This document shows positions 23,922-32,678 of a stretch of DNA of 44,173 nucleotides, in pieces (the stretch's first letter is position 1; the number at the start of each line of letters is the position of its first letter). Position numbers and translations under genes: made by a program. This stretch comes from an uncultured Clostridia bacterium (GTDB lineage: Bacteria > Bacillota > Clostridia > Christensenellales > CAG-138). The stretch is from assembly GCA_946631895.1 (NCBI GenBank), contig CAMPAN010000005.1:1-44173 (forward strand), written 5' to 3'. The notes beneath the pieces were generated by a model, which made no database searches, was not told the origin of the DNA, and saw only the letters and a list, made by a program, of their open reading frames with translations.

Positions 23922-24003
23922 ACGCCCGTATTCCGGTAAAAAAACGGAAACAGAAGCCGCCGCTAATCCGGTTCGGTTCCGCTTTCGGAATGCGCGGAGA
24001 CCG

Positions 24004-24032
24004 TTTACAATACAGGTATGAAAGGGCATACT
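24004..24032 (+). promoter_or_regulatory. Probable promoter of the ABC exporter operon
   Basis: TTTACA (24004-24009), 17-base spacer, CATACT (24027-24032), giving a short leader that still includes AAAGGAG. An alternative -10, TACAAT (24006-24011), overlaps this -35; the sequence alone does not decide between them. Confidence 0.55.
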
Positions 24033-24053
24033 TTCGCAAAAGGAGAAGAAAAG

Positions 24054-24764
24054 ATGCTTACCATTCAAAACCTTGTAAAGAGCTATGGGAACGGACCGCG
24101 TGCGGTCGACGGACTGAGCCTTACGGTCGAAGCAGGGGACATTTACGGCTTTATCGGACATAACGGCGCGGGCAAGACGACCACGCTGAAGTGCATCTCC
24201 GGCATTCTGCCGTTTGACGAGGGCGAGATCTTCGTCGACGGGATCGACATCCGAAAGGATCCGATGGCGGCGAAGCGCATCATGCGCTATATCCCGGACA
24301 ATCCGGACCTCTACACGTTCCTGACCGGAACCGGGTATCTGAATTTCCTCTGCGACATCTACGGCATCGACGAGACGACGCGCCGCGAACGGATCGCAAA
24401 ATACGCGCAGCTGTTCGAGATCGAATCCAAGCTCGGCGACCTCGTCGGGTCGTATTCGCACGGCATGTGCCAGAAGCTCGCGCTGATCGGCGCGCTCATA
24501 CAGCAGCCGAAGCTGCTGATGCTCGACGAGCCGTTTGTCGGTCTCGATCCGAAGGCGGCGCATACGCTGAAAGGCATCATGCACGAGCTCTGCGAAAACG
24601 GCGCCGCGATCTTTTTCAGCACGCACGTGCTGGAGGTCGCGGAAAAGCTCTGCAACAAGATCGCGATCATCAAGAACGGCAGGCTCGTCGCCTCCGGTCC
24701 GATGGACGAGGTGCGCGGCGATCACTCGCTCGAAGATTTGTTCCTGGAGCTGACGGACGCATGA
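24054..24764 (+). CDS. ABC transporter ATP-binding protein (exporter type)
   Basis: 236 residues. Walker A GHNGAGKTT, a Q-loop region, a signature-like YSHGMCQKLALIGAL (SHGMCQ, where SGGQ is canonical), Walker B LLMLDEPFVGLD and the switch His in FFSTHVLEVAEKL. The domain type matches CcmA/NatA-like ATPases that pair with large two-domain permeases. The ATG at 24054 follows AAAGGAG (24039-24045); an in-frame ATG at 24018 is between the promoter boxes. The stop overlaps the permease start as ATGA. The cargo is unknown; such pairs export ions, drugs, peptides or lipids. Confidence 0.9.
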   Translation: MLTIQNLVKSYGNGPRAVDGLSLTVEAGDIYGFIGHNGAGKTTTLKCISGILPFDEGEIFVDGIDIRKDPMAAKRIMRYIPDNPDLYTFLTGTGYLNFLCDIYGIDETTRRERIAKYAQLFEIESKLGDLVGSYSHGMCQKLALIGALIQQPKLLMLDEPFVGLDPKAAHTLKGIMHELCENGAAIFFSTHVLEVAEKLCNKIAIIKNGRLVASGPMDEVRGDHSLEDLFLELTDA

Positions 24765-26341
24765 GCGCACTCCGGATCCTTATAAAACTGTATCTGAACA
24801 GCATCTTCCGGTTTCCGGTGATCCGGCACTCGAAGGACGCGAGGGAACGCCGCCAGGCGATCACGGGCGTCGCAGCGATCGGGCTGATTGTCGTGACGTA
24901 CGGCGGCATGAGCGCTTTAACGACCTTCCGGCTGCTCGTCGCTGGCGCAGACCCTGCGACGCCGATTCTGCTCGTTGCCGCGCTGGCGAGCCTGTTCGCG
25001 CTTGCAATGGCGTTTGCGCAGGGCAGCGCGACGCTGTCCGGCTTTGCGGATTTCGATACGCTGATGGGCATGCCGGTGCGCACGTCCACGATCGTTCTGG
25101 CGCGGTTTTCGGCGCTGTATCTGGTCGAAGCGATCTACTCCGCGGCGTATCTGCTGCCGTGCGGCGCGGTATACGCGGTCCTGATGAAGCCGGGCTGGCT
25201 TTTCTATCCGACGTATCTGCTGATGACGCTGCTTCTGCCCGTGGCGCCGATCGTGATCGGCAGCGGGGCGGACCTGCTGCTGTCCGCGGCGTTTGCGCGA
25301 AGCAAGTACAGAAAAGGGATCACCTCGGCGATCAAGATGATCTTCCTCATGGGATTTGTCGCCTTTTCCTATCTGCTGCCGCAGATCACAAACCGTTTCG
25401 TTTCCGCACCGGACGATGCGGCGATGCGGACGGCGAGGATCTATCCGCCGGTGCTGTGGTTCGCTGAGGGCGTGACGGGGGAGCTTTCGGACGCGCTGCT
25501 GTTCATTCTCGGCTCCGTCGCCGTATGCATCCTGTTTGTGTGGGTGCTGAACCGGACGTTTCTGCCGCTGCACGACCGGCTGACGGCAGGCTATCATGTG
25601 AAGAATTACCGCCTCGGCGCGCTGAAAAGAAGCGGTGCAGGCAGGGCGCTGTTTCTGATCGAGCGGAAACGCTTTTTCAACAGCACGGCGTGGGTGGTCA
25701 ATACGGTCATCGGCTCAATCCTCATCGCGGTGCTCGGCATCGCCGGCGCGGCGTTCTCCGGCAGACTCATGAAGCTGATTGCGGAAACGCCGTTTCGCGG
25801 ACATGCCGCCGTCGCGATCACGGGCAGTCTGCTGTTCTGCGCGACGCTGTCGCCCACAACGAGCTGCGCGATTTCCATGGAAGGAAAGGAACTCTGGATC
25901 GCAAAGACACTGCCGGTTTCCGCAAGGAAATGGCTGAACGCCAAGATCCTGATGAATCTGCTGCTGGTCGGTCCGCCGCTGGTCTTTTCGATCACGCTGT
26001 TTGCGATTTTCTACCGGGAACTGCTGAGTCCGCTGTCGATCGCGGGGATCTGTGCGCTGCCGGTATCCGCGCTGCTGTTCTGCACGGTTGCGGGTCTGTT
26101 TGTGAACGTCCGGATGCCGCGGCTGTCGTGGAAATCCGATACCGAGGTTGTGAAGCAGAGCGGGGCGGTGCTCGTCATGATGCTGATCTGCTTTGCGCTG
26201 ATTCTGCTGACGGGTCTGTCGATGCTGCTGATCCGTTCGGATTGGGTTCCGATCGCCGCTTCCGGGGTGCTGATCGGTCTGACCGCGGGCGTTTATCGGT
26301 ATCTGATGGACCGCGCGGAGCAAATTCGCAGAAATTTGTAA
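24761..26341 (+). CDS. ABC transporter permease, large two-half exporter type
   Basis: 526 residues with about 12 hydrophobic segments arranged in two halves. The N-terminal half starts after a short amphipathic segment ILIKLYLNSIFRFPVIRH. The second half follows a basic cytoplasmic loop (NYRLGALKRSGAGRALFLIE). The phrase TTSCAISMEGKELWIAKTLP before the last helices is typical of Gram-positive ABC-2-like exporter permeases. It is coupled to the ATPase by an ATGA overlap, so the two form one exporter. No substrate clue is visible nearby; the c-di-AMP genes downstream have their own promoter. Confidence 0.85.
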   Translation: MSALRILIKLYLNSIFRFPVIRHSKDARERRQAITGVAAIGLIVVTYGGMSALTTFRLLVAGADPATPILLVAALASLFALAMAFAQGSATLSGFADFDTLMGMPVRTSTIVLARFSALYLVEAIYSAAYLLPCGAVYAVLMKPGWLFYPTYLLMTLLLPVAPIVIGSGADLLLSAAFARSKYRKGITSAIKMIFLMGFVAFSYLLPQITNRFVSAPDDAAMRTARIYPPVLWFAEGVTGELSDALLFILGSVAVCILFVWVLNRTFLPLHDRLTAGYHVKNYRLGALKRSGAGRALFLIERKRFFNSTAWVVNTVIGSILIAVLGIAGAAFSGRLMKLIAETPFRGHAAVAITGSLLFCATLSPTTSCAISMEGKELWIAKTLPVSARKWLNAKILMNLLLVGPPLVFSITLFAIFYRELLSPLSIAGICALPVSALLFCTVAGLFVNVRMPRLSWKSDTEVVKQSGAVLVMMLICFALILLTGLSMLLIRSDWVPIAASGVLIGLTAGVYRYLMDRAEQIRRNL

Positions 26342-26348
26342 TAATTAC

Positions 26349-26378
26349 GTGACAATTCGGACGCATTGATGTTATAAT
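26349..26378 (+). promoter_or_regulatory. Promoter of cdaA-cdaR
   Basis: GTGACA (26349-26354), 18-base spacer, TATAAT (26373-26378), with TGT directly before it (extended -10). Predicted leader about 55 bases. Confidence 0.78.
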
Positions 26379-26388
26379 ATAGATGCCG

Positions 26389-26420
26389 ATGCAGTTCCCG
26401 GCAAAAACAGCGGGCTGCAT
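26389..26420 (+). other. Leader hairpin abutting the cdaA ribosome binding site
   Basis: ATGCAG (26389-26394) pairs with CTGCAT (26415-26420), and CCCG (26397-26400) with CGGG (26411-26414), around a 10-base A-rich loop. The stem ends exactly where AAAAAGGAGG (26421-26430) begins, so it could control access to the ribosome site or protect the 5' end. Confidence 0.5.
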
Positions 26421-26440
26421 AAAAAGGAGGCGATCGTGAA

Positions 26441-27295
26441 TTGAGTTTGATTGATTTATTCCAAACGATATTCAATGCATTCAGGCAGCCGAGCAGACTG
26501 GCAAGTTTTATTTTCGATGTGCTCATCATTGCCATCTTTCTGTATAAGCTCCTGGAATGGACCAAGGAGACCCGCGCCTATCAGGTCATGAAGGGCATCG
26601 GTCTTCTGTTCCTTGCGTCCGTGCTGGCAAGACTGTTCGGGTTGCTGACAATCTACTGGGTGCTGAACAGCATTCTGCAATCCGGTTCGATTTTTATCAT
26701 TCTGTTCATCCTGTTTACCCCCGAAATACGCCGCGTGCTGGAGCGTATCGGCTCGCACCGGCTGTCCAAACTCGGCACCGTGATCGACGAATCCGAATCC
26801 CGCCGGACCGTGCAGGATCTGAAACGTTCGATCCTGCGCCTGTCCAAGCGCCGTGTCGGCGCGCTGCTGGTATTCGAGCGCCGTTCGGGTCTCGGCGACA
26901 TTGCTGCGTCCGGCGTTGCGCTGAACGCGAAGCTCTCCGGCGCGCTGATCGAAAACATCTTTGAACCGAACACGCCGCTGCACGACGGCGCAGTGGTGAT
27001 CCGCGGCGAGACCGTGATCGCCGCGAGCTGTCTTCTGCCGCTTTCGGACGACACCAAGGTCTCGCGGGAGCTCGGGACGCGGCACCGCGCCGCGATCGGC
27101 GTATCCTCCGTATCGGACTGCGTCGTGATCGTTGTGTCCGAGGAAACCGGCGCGATCTCGATTGCAAGAGAGGGCAAGCTGATCCGTTATCTGGACGAGA
27201 AAGCTCTGAACAACGCGCTCGAAAGTCTGCTGGTGCAGAACGACGGGCTGGTCCTGTTCCCGTGGAACCGGAGGAAGAAGGAGGCGGAGAAATAA
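26441..27295 (+). CDS. cdaA: Diadenylate cyclase CdaA (c-di-AMP synthase)
   Basis: 284 residues. Membrane-bound enzyme that condenses two ATP into c-di-AMP, a regulator of potassium, osmolytes and wall integrity. Three N-terminal membrane helices precede the DAC domain, which has the catalytic DGA (182-184, in PLHDGAVVIRG) and RHR (214-216, in LGTRHRAAIG) motifs. The start is a TTG at 26441, ten bases after AAAAAGGAGG; no ATG or GTG gives the family N terminus (MSLIDLFQTIFNAFR). It is directly followed by its regulator cdaR, as in most Bacillota. Confidence 0.96.
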   Translation: MSLIDLFQTIFNAFRQPSRLASFIFDVLIIAIFLYKLLEWTKETRAYQVMKGIGLLFLASVLARLFGLLTIYWVLNSILQSGSIFIILFILFTPEIRRVLERIGSHRLSKLGTVIDESESRRTVQDLKRSILRLSKRRVGALLVFERRSGLGDIAASGVALNAKLSGALIENIFEPNTPLHDGAVVIRGETVIAASCLLPLSDDTKVSRELGTRHRAAIGVSSVSDCVVIVVSEETGAISIAREGKLIRYLDEKALNNALESLLVQNDGLVLFPWNRRKKEAEK

Positions 27296-27296
27296 A

Positions 27297-28640
27297 ATGA
27301 CGAAACGGCAAAAGTTTTTCTCCGCATTCGGACGGTTTCTGAAAGACCTGTTTACCAAGAACATTGTGCTGAAGATCACGGCGCTGCTGTTTGCGGTCCT
27401 GCTCTGGGGCTACGTGCTCGGCATCGAAAACCCCACATACGTCAAACGGGTCCGCGACGTGGAGATCTCGTTCACGGGTGAAGATTCCCTGAACTCGCGC
27501 GGACTGATGCTGGTACCCGGCGAAAAGATGACGACCGACGTGGACGTCGAATGCGAGATCAGCAAGCACAGCGATCTCGATGCTTCCCGCGTGACCTGTA
27601 CGGTCGATCTGTCGGACCGCGACATCTCGCTGGATCCGGATGAGGACACCAAGACGATCACCCGCGCGGTGGTGGCGAGAGTTGCTTCCGGATACGGCAC
27701 GGTGCAGGGCATATCGATGAGCTCGGTCGAGCTGACGATTGCACGCGTTTCCTCCCGCAGCGGGATCAAGGTGGAGGTCGGAACGGTAAATTCGCTGCCG
27801 GACGGGTTCATGTTTTATCCGCCGGAAAACCTGACGGTTTCGCTGCGCGGACAGAAATCCAAACTTGACCGGATCGCGTACGGCACGGTCAGCATCGACC
27901 TTTCGACCTTCCAATCGGACGATAAGGAGATCATCGACGGATCCTACAATCTTGTGATGCCCGTACAGTTCTGGGATGCTTCGAACAATGTGCTGAGCGA
28001 CATCGTGACGAGCAGCGGCGAAATGGTAACGGCAAACGTGCAGGTCACAATCCGTGCATACAAGGACGTTCCGATCGTTCCGAAGGCCGAAACAAGCGAA
28101 GCGTTCGACCGGTATTATACATACACCTGCATGCCTTCGCAGCAGACCATCCGGATCTTCGGCAGCCCGTCGGTGCTTGACAAGATCGACGAGATCGGCA
28201 CCGAGACGATCTTCCCGAACGACGAGGTCGGCGAGGAAAGAATGACGGTGAATCTGGATATCCCGAGCGACGTGACCCTTGAAAACATGCAGAGCCCGCA
28301 GATCACGGTTCTCGTGAGCGTCGCCGAAAAGATCGCGGAGACGCAGCAGTACAGCATCAAGATCAATTACACCGGAATCGGATACGGCTTACGGTTGAGC
28401 GGAGACGAACCGGAGCAAATGACGCTGTCGGTGACGGGATCGGTCAGAGCAATGGAGAGATTCAGAGCGGAGTGGATGACGCTGCATGTGGATCTCAGAA
28501 CCTGGAATGAAGAAACGGAACAGTACCCGCTGATCCTTACCTTTGCGGGCGACGCCGATCTGTACCGGATCGAACTTCCGACGGACACCGTCAAGGTCGT
28601 TCTGATGCCGATCGAGAGCAGCGATTCCGCAGGCGGATAA
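27297..28640 (+). CDS. cdaR: CdaR, YbbR-domain regulator of CdaA
   Basis: 447 residues. One N-terminal transmembrane helix (IVLKITALLFAVLLWGYVL) after a basic cytoplasmic segment is followed by several YbbR repeats (about 45 to the end) facing outward; ENPTYVKRVRDVEISF opens the first. CdaR binds CdaA in the membrane and tunes c-di-AMP synthesis. The ATG comes one base after the cdaA stop, with GGAGG inside the end of cdaA. The third usual member of this operon, glmM, is not next; a FAD-dependent dehydrogenase follows instead. Confidence 0.92.
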   Translation: MTKRQKFFSAFGRFLKDLFTKNIVLKITALLFAVLLWGYVLGIENPTYVKRVRDVEISFTGEDSLNSRGLMLVPGEKMTTDVDVECEISKHSDLDASRVTCTVDLSDRDISLDPDEDTKTITRAVVARVASGYGTVQGISMSSVELTIARVSSRSGIKVEVGTVNSLPDGFMFYPPENLTVSLRGQKSKLDRIAYGTVSIDLSTFQSDDKEIIDGSYNLVMPVQFWDASNNVLSDIVTSSGEMVTANVQVTIRAYKDVPIVPKAETSEAFDRYYTYTCMPSQQTIRIFGSPSVLDKIDEIGTETIFPNDEVGEERMTVNLDIPSDVTLENMQSPQITVLVSVAEKIAETQQYSIKINYTGIGYGLRLSGDEPEQMTLSVTGSVRAMERFRAEWMTLHVDLRTWNEETEQYPLILTFAGDADLYRIELPTDTVKVVLMPIESSDSAGG

Positions 28641-28646
28641 TGCTTC

Positions 28647-30263
28647 ATGAAAACGGTTTATCTGCAGAATTTAAGAAGAGAGCTCGATGCGACGGACGAT
28701 GCGTTCGCCGCTTCGTGCTGTAAAAAGCTCGGTATCCCGCGCGACGCGCTCGTTCGCATGCGGATCGTCCGGCAATCGCTCGATGCGCGCAAGAAGCAGG
28801 ACATCTGTCTCTGCATCCACGCGGAGCTGACGCTCACCGACGCGGCGGCGAAGAAGATCCTTCGCGATCCGAAATGGAAAGCGGAGCCGGTTAAAGCGCC
28901 GGAACGGGAACCGTTTCCGTTCGGCACGCAAACGCCGGACGGCAGGATCGTCGTGGTCGGGCTCGGTCCCGCGGGGCTGTTCGCGGCGCTGACGCTTGCG
29001 GAAAACGGCTACCGTCCGCTGGTGATCGAGCGCGGACGTCCGATCGAAGAACGCGTAAAGGACGTGGAAACCTACTGGTCCGGACGTATTCCGAATCCCG
29101 ATCCGGACAGCAACGTGGCGTTCGGCGAGGGCGGCGCGGGCACGTTTTCCGACGGCAAACTGACGACCCGTATCCGCGATCCGCACATCGACGGCGTTCT
29201 GAAGGAAATGATCGCGTGCGGCGCGCCCGAGGAGATCGCCTATCTTGCAAAGCCGCATATCGGGACCGACCGGCTGAGAACGGTCGTCGGGAATCTGCGG
29301 CGCCGGATCGAAGCGGCGGGCGGCGAGGTGCGCTTTTCCGCAAAGCTCTCGGATCTTCGCTTGCGCGACGGCGCGGTGCGCGAAGTGCAGATCCGCGAAA
29401 AGGACCGCGAAACACGGGAACCCTGCGCGGCGCTGCTGCTTGCGATGGGGCACGGCGCGAGGGACACCGCCCGGATGCTGTTTGAAAAGGGCGTTGCGAT
29501 GGCGCCGAAGGCGTTTGCGATCGGCGTGCGCGCCGAGCATCCGCAGAGCCTCGTCAACACAAGCCAGTACGGTCCGATGGCAGACCATCCGCGGCTCGGC
29601 GCGGCGGAATACCGGCTCACGGGAAAGAGCGGCGAGCGCGGCGTCTATACGTTCTGCATGTGCCCGGGCGGGCAGGTCGTCGCCAGCGCGAGCGGACCGG
29701 AGCAGATCGTCGTCAACGGCATGAGCAACTTTGCGCGCGACGGAAAGAATGCCAACGCGGCGGTCGTCGTGCAGATCACACCGGAGGATTTCGGCACGCA
29801 TCCGCTGGACGGACTGCAATATCTGGACAAACTGGAGCGCGCGGCGTTTCTGTCGGGCGGCGCGGACGGAACCGCGCCTGCGTCCACGGTCGGAGCGTTC
29901 CTGCGCGATGAAGCCTCCGGACCTTCGCAATCGGTCGGGCCGACCTACCGACCCGGCGTGAGATACACGCGGCTTTCGGACTGCCTGCCGGATTTCGTTT
30001 CCGCAGGCGTTCGCGACGGGATCCGCGCGTTCGGCAGACAGCTCAAAGGGTACGATATGGAGGACGCGGTCCTGACGGCGGTCGAAAGCCGCACGTCTTC
30101 GCCGCTGCGGATCCTGCGCGATTCCGCAATGGAATCCGTTTCGCATAAGGGGCTGTATCCGGTCGGCGAAGGCGCGGGGTATGCGGGCGGCATCGTAAGC
30201 GCGGCGGTGGACGGCGTGAAGGCGGCGGAAGCGATCATGCAGATTTACGCACCGCTTCCTTAA
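28647..30263 (+). CDS. Uncharacterised NAD(P)/FAD-dependent dehydrogenase (COG2509-like)
   Basis: 538 residues. An N-terminal small domain (1-85) is followed by a Rossmann FAD site VVVGLGPAG (about 102-110). Then come the family-specific phrases NVAFGEGGAGTFSDGKLTTR and GVYTFCMCPGGQVVASASG, and near the C terminus GLYPVGEGAGYAGGIVSAA, the second FAD contact. This is a widespread family of stand-alone flavoproteins in anaerobes with no established substrate. The ATG lies 6 bases after the cdaR stop with a modest AGGCGG site, so it is probably co-transcribed with cdaA-cdaR. A terminator follows. Oxidoreductase activity is inferred from the fold only. Confidence 0.87.
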   Translation: MKTVYLQNLRRELDATDDAFAASCCKKLGIPRDALVRMRIVRQSLDARKKQDICLCIHAELTLTDAAAKKILRDPKWKAEPVKAPEREPFPFGTQTPDGRIVVVGLGPAGLFAALTLAENGYRPLVIERGRPIEERVKDVETYWSGRIPNPDPDSNVAFGEGGAGTFSDGKLTTRIRDPHIDGVLKEMIACGAPEEIAYLAKPHIGTDRLRTVVGNLRRRIEAAGGEVRFSAKLSDLRLRDGAVREVQIREKDRETREPCAALLLAMGHGARDTARMLFEKGVAMAPKAFAIGVRAEHPQSLVNTSQYGPMADHPRLGAAEYRLTGKSGERGVYTFCMCPGGQVVASASGPEQIVVNGMSNFARDGKNANAAVVVQITPEDFGTHPLDGLQYLDKLERAAFLSGGADGTAPASTVGAFLRDEASGPSQSVGPTYRPGVRYTRLSDCLPDFVSAGVRDGIRAFGRQLKGYDMEDAVLTAVESRTSSPLRILRDSAMESVSHKGLYPVGEGAGYAGGIVSAAVDGVKAAEAIMQIYAPLP

Positions 30264-30311
30264 TTTTCCAAAAATGCAACAGAGTTTCGTCATCCTTGTA
30301 AATATTGTTTC

Positions 30312-30340
30312 AACAAACGCTCCCGGGCGTTTGTTTTTTT
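30312..30340 (+). terminator. Intrinsic terminator after the cdaA-cdaR-dehydrogenase operon
   Basis: AACAAACGC (30312-30320) pairs with GCGTTTGTT (30327-30335), around TCCCGG, followed by a T-run through 30340. The T-run overlaps the -35 region of the next promoter. Confidence 0.9.
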
Positions 30341-30358
30341 GTCGATCTGTGATATAAC
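30331..30358 (+). promoter_or_regulatory. Promoter of the SpoIID-dockerin gene
   Basis: Extended -10 TGATATAAC (TATAAC 30353-30358) with a weak -35, TTGTTT (30331-30336), 16 bases upstream inside the terminator T-tract. Confidence 0.6.
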
Positions 30359-30392
30359 GGAGACAGAACGAGACGGAAGGAGGGCGCAGGAA

Positions 30393-32549
30393 ATGAAACG
30401 GCTGCTTTGTCTGCTGCTCTGTATTCTGCTGCTGCCGCTTGCGCGCGCCGCGGCGGAAACGGACGGGACCGAAACGGTCGTTCGCGTGCGGCTCTCCACC
30501 GGCGATGCGGACACCGTGACGCTGAAGCTCTCCGGAAGATACGCGCTCGACGGCAAAACCGTAAGCGGCGGAACCGTGACAGCGACGTTGAAGAACGGAA
30601 AGATCACGGTTACCCATTCGACCGCGGGCACGCTGAAAACGACGACCTCGTCCGCGAAGCTCGCCCGCGTCGGAACGGACGCCGCAACGAAGATTACGTA
30701 TGACAATCCGAAGCACGGAACCCGCGTCTATTACGGCGATTTCGTCTTCTATAACGACGACGGCATGCTGCGGCTTTTGAACTACGTCGATATGCACAAC
30801 TATCTGTACGGCGTGGTCAGCGGTGAAATGTCGGACGGCTCGAAGCCGGACGTTCTGAAGGTCGAGACGATCTGCGCGAAGGGCTTTGCACTCGCCGAGG
30901 TCGAATCGCGCAAATCCAAGTATTTTGATGTGTATGACACCACGACCTCCCAGCTTTACTACGGCTATGTGGCGGGGGACAAAAACACGATCGCCGCGGT
31001 CGACGCCGTATGGAAGCAGACGCTGAAGTACAACGGCAGGATCGTAAAGACCTATTACAGCACCGCAAACGGCGGGCAGGCGATCACGCCGCGCATCCGC
31101 TGGGGCGGCACCGCCAACGACGGCGCGTACTGGTTCGGGTACGACCCGTTCGATCTCGCGGGATCGAAGAAGAATACGGTGCTGACCGTCAACGGCGCGT
31201 CACCGAAGACCATGGACGAAGCGCTGTATGCGTTTCTGCTTGCGCGTACCGGAGCAAAGGAAATCGTTTCGGTCGATCTGCTCGTCGGCGTGTACGATCC
31301 GAACAATCCGTCCGGCACCGCGCGCTATCCGTTTGCGCTCGCGCCGCAGAAGCGCTGGGACTGGAAGCTGACGGTCAAAGACGGCGCGGGCAGCAAAAAG
31401 CAGGTCGGCATCTCCTGTACGCCCGCCGAAGTGAAGGCAAAGGCGGCGCCCGACGCAACCGGCTCGGTCTGCTTCGCCGTGCATACCGAAAAGAATGTCT
31501 GGAAGCTCGTCTGGGGCGTTTCGAGCGGGCACCGCGCAGGGCTTTCGCACCGCGGCACGGGGCAGATGGTGAAACAGGGCTATTCCTATGTGGACGTGCT
31601 GAAGTTCTATTACCGAGGCGCGACGCTCGTCGACGAAAACGGCAAAGCGATCGAATCGAAGGCGACGTTTGACTTCACCTATGAGGACGGGGCGACGCCG
31701 TTCCCGACCGCCGTACCGACGCCGAAGCCGAGTGCGACGCCGACGCCGAGCGCAACGGCAAGTCCGACCGCGACGCCAAAGCCGAGCGCAACGGCAAGTC
31801 CGACCGCGACGCCGACACCCACTGCAACGCTGACGCCGACCGCAACGCCGACGCCGAGTGCGACGGTAAGTCCGACCGCAACGCCGACACCTACCGCGAC
31901 GCCGAAGCCTTCGCCCGGCGAATCCGGATACGACGTGATAGTCGTTTCCAATACGCTGAAGCTGCGAAAAGGTCCTTCGACCTCTTACGCGGCGATCAAG
32001 ACGCTGACGCTCGGCGCGATCCTGCGGTGCATCGAATCGGACGCGAGCGGCGAATGGGAAAAGGTCTGCGACGAGAGCGGTAGCATCGGCTGGGTTTCCG
32101 ACCATTACGTGGCATATTACGAGCGCGAACCGCAGCTGCATCGGGAGGGCGTGTGCAACGCGGACGACTCCAACCTGCGTTCCGGTCCGTCGACGAATTT
32201 CACGAAGTATCGGTCGCTGAACGAGGGCGACAAGGTATATGTCTGCTATGAGACCGGCAGCGGTTACGGCGGAGACTGGTACTATATCGTGAACCGTGCG
32301 ACGGGGCAGGGCGCGTTCATCTGGAAAAACTATATCACGCTCGGCGCGGAAGTCCCGGCAGTTCTGCGCGGCGACGCCAACGGCTCCGGGACTCTTACGA
32401 CTGCCGACGCCGCGCTGATCCTGCGGTATCTCGTTAAGCTCTCGCCGCCTGCGGATCTGAACCTGCTTGCGGCGGATTATACCTGCGACGGCACGGTGGA
32501 CGCTTTGGATGCGGCGGCGATCCTACGGCATATCGTCGGACTGGAATAA
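30393..32549 (+). CDS. Secreted SpoIID/LytB-domain protein with two SH3 domains and a C-terminal dockerin
   Basis: 718 residues. A signal peptide ([18 protein letters not shown]) is followed by a beta-rich region and the SpoIID domain. Its landmarks are [34 protein letters not shown] and the [11 protein letters not shown] segment. SpoIID proteins are lytic transglycosylases acting on denuded glycan strands, so a wall-cleaving role is likely. Next come a Pro/Thr/Ser-rich tandem-repeat stalk (about 434-512), two bacterial SH3-like domains (about 514-577 and 585-649, with LKLRKGPST and SNLRSGPST) and a type I dockerin (about 655-718). The dockerin has paired calcium loops [12 protein letters not shown] and [12 protein letters not shown]. 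The ATG at 30393 follows GGAAGGAGGG. It is monocistronic. The dockerin implies docking to a cohesin partner, which is not in this window. Confidence 0.88.
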   Translation: MKRLLCLLLCILLLPLARAAAETDGTETVVRVRLSTGDADTVTLKLSGRYALDGKTVSGGTVTATLKNGKITVTHSTAGTLKTTTSSAKLARVGTDAATKITYDNPKHGTRVYYGDFVFYNDDGMLRLLNYVDMHNYLYGVVSGEMSDGSKPDVLKVETICAKGFALAEVESRKSKYFDVYDTTTSQLYYGYVAGDKNTIAAVDAVWKQTLKYNGRIVKTYYSTANGGQAITPRIRWGGTANDGAYWFGYDPFDLAGSKKNTVLTVNGASPKTMDEALYAFLLARTGAKEIVSVDLLVGVYDPNNPSGTARYPFALAPQKRWDWKLTVKDGAGSKKQVGISCTPAEVKAKAAPDATGSVCFAVHTEKNVWKLVWGVSSGHRAGLSHRGTGQMVKQGYSYVDVLKFYYRGATLVDENGKAIESKATFDFTYEDGATPFPTAVPTPKPSATPTPSATASPTATPKPSATASPTATPTPTATLTPTATPTPSATVSPTATPTPTATPKPSPGESGYDVIVVSNTLKLRKGPSTSYAAIKTLTLGAILRCIESDASGEWEKVCDESGSIGWVSDHYVAYYEREPQLHREGVCNADDSNLRSGPSTNFTKYRSLNEGDKVYVCYETGSGYGGDWYYIVNRATGQGAFIWKNYITLGAEVPAVLRGDANGSGTLTTADAALILRYLVKLSPPADLNLLAADYTCDGTVDALDAAAILRHIVGLE
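31695..31920 (+). repeat. Degenerate tandem repeat encoding a Pro/Thr/Ser stalk
   Basis: In-frame repeats of units such as CCGACCGCGACGCC and AGCGCAACGGCAAGTCCGAC encode (S/T)-A-T-(P/V/A)-(S/T)-P-T-A-T-P-type motifs inside the SpoIID-dockerin gene. The unit length varies in multiples of three and there are no spacers, so it is a coding repeat and not a CRISPR. It should be a site of length variation. Confidence 0.85.
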
Positions 32550-32567
32550 ATGCAGATATGACAAAGG

Positions 32568-32594
32568 CGAACGGAGTTTCCGTTCGTCTTTTTT
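32568..32594 (+). terminator. Intrinsic terminator after the SpoIID-dockerin gene
   Basis: CGAACGGA (32568-32575), loop GTT, TCCGTTCG (32579-32586), then TC and TTTTTT (32589-32594). Confidence 0.88.
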
Positions 32595-32630
32595 GCTGCA
32601 GAAGAAGCGCCCCGGTGCAAAAGGAGATCG

Positions 32631-32652
32631 CCGCAGTCTGCCGTGACTGCGG
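32631..32652 (-). other. Perfect 8-bp hairpin downstream of rarA
   Basis: CCGCAGTC (32631-32638), loop TGCCGT, GACTGCGG (32645-32652), 27 bases beyond the rarA stop on the minus strand. The minus-strand sequence that follows is CGATCTCCTTTTGC, which lacks a proper T-run, so it is at best a weak terminator or a 3'-end stabiliser for rarA. Confidence 0.35.
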
Positions 32653-32678
32653 GATTGCCGGCCGGAGACGATGACGGC

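Noticed and set aside
23922..24053. Terminator after yhbY
   Set aside because: Two small hairpins (TTCCG/CGGAA types) are present but neither is followed by a T-run.
31695..31920. CRISPR-like repeat array
   Set aside because: The repeats are in frame, have no unique spacers and encode a Pro/Thr stalk.
32600..32678. Short plus-strand frame containing VCRDCGIAGRRR before the rarA stop
   Set aside because: No start with a ribosome site, very short, and overlaps a hairpin; no support for coding.
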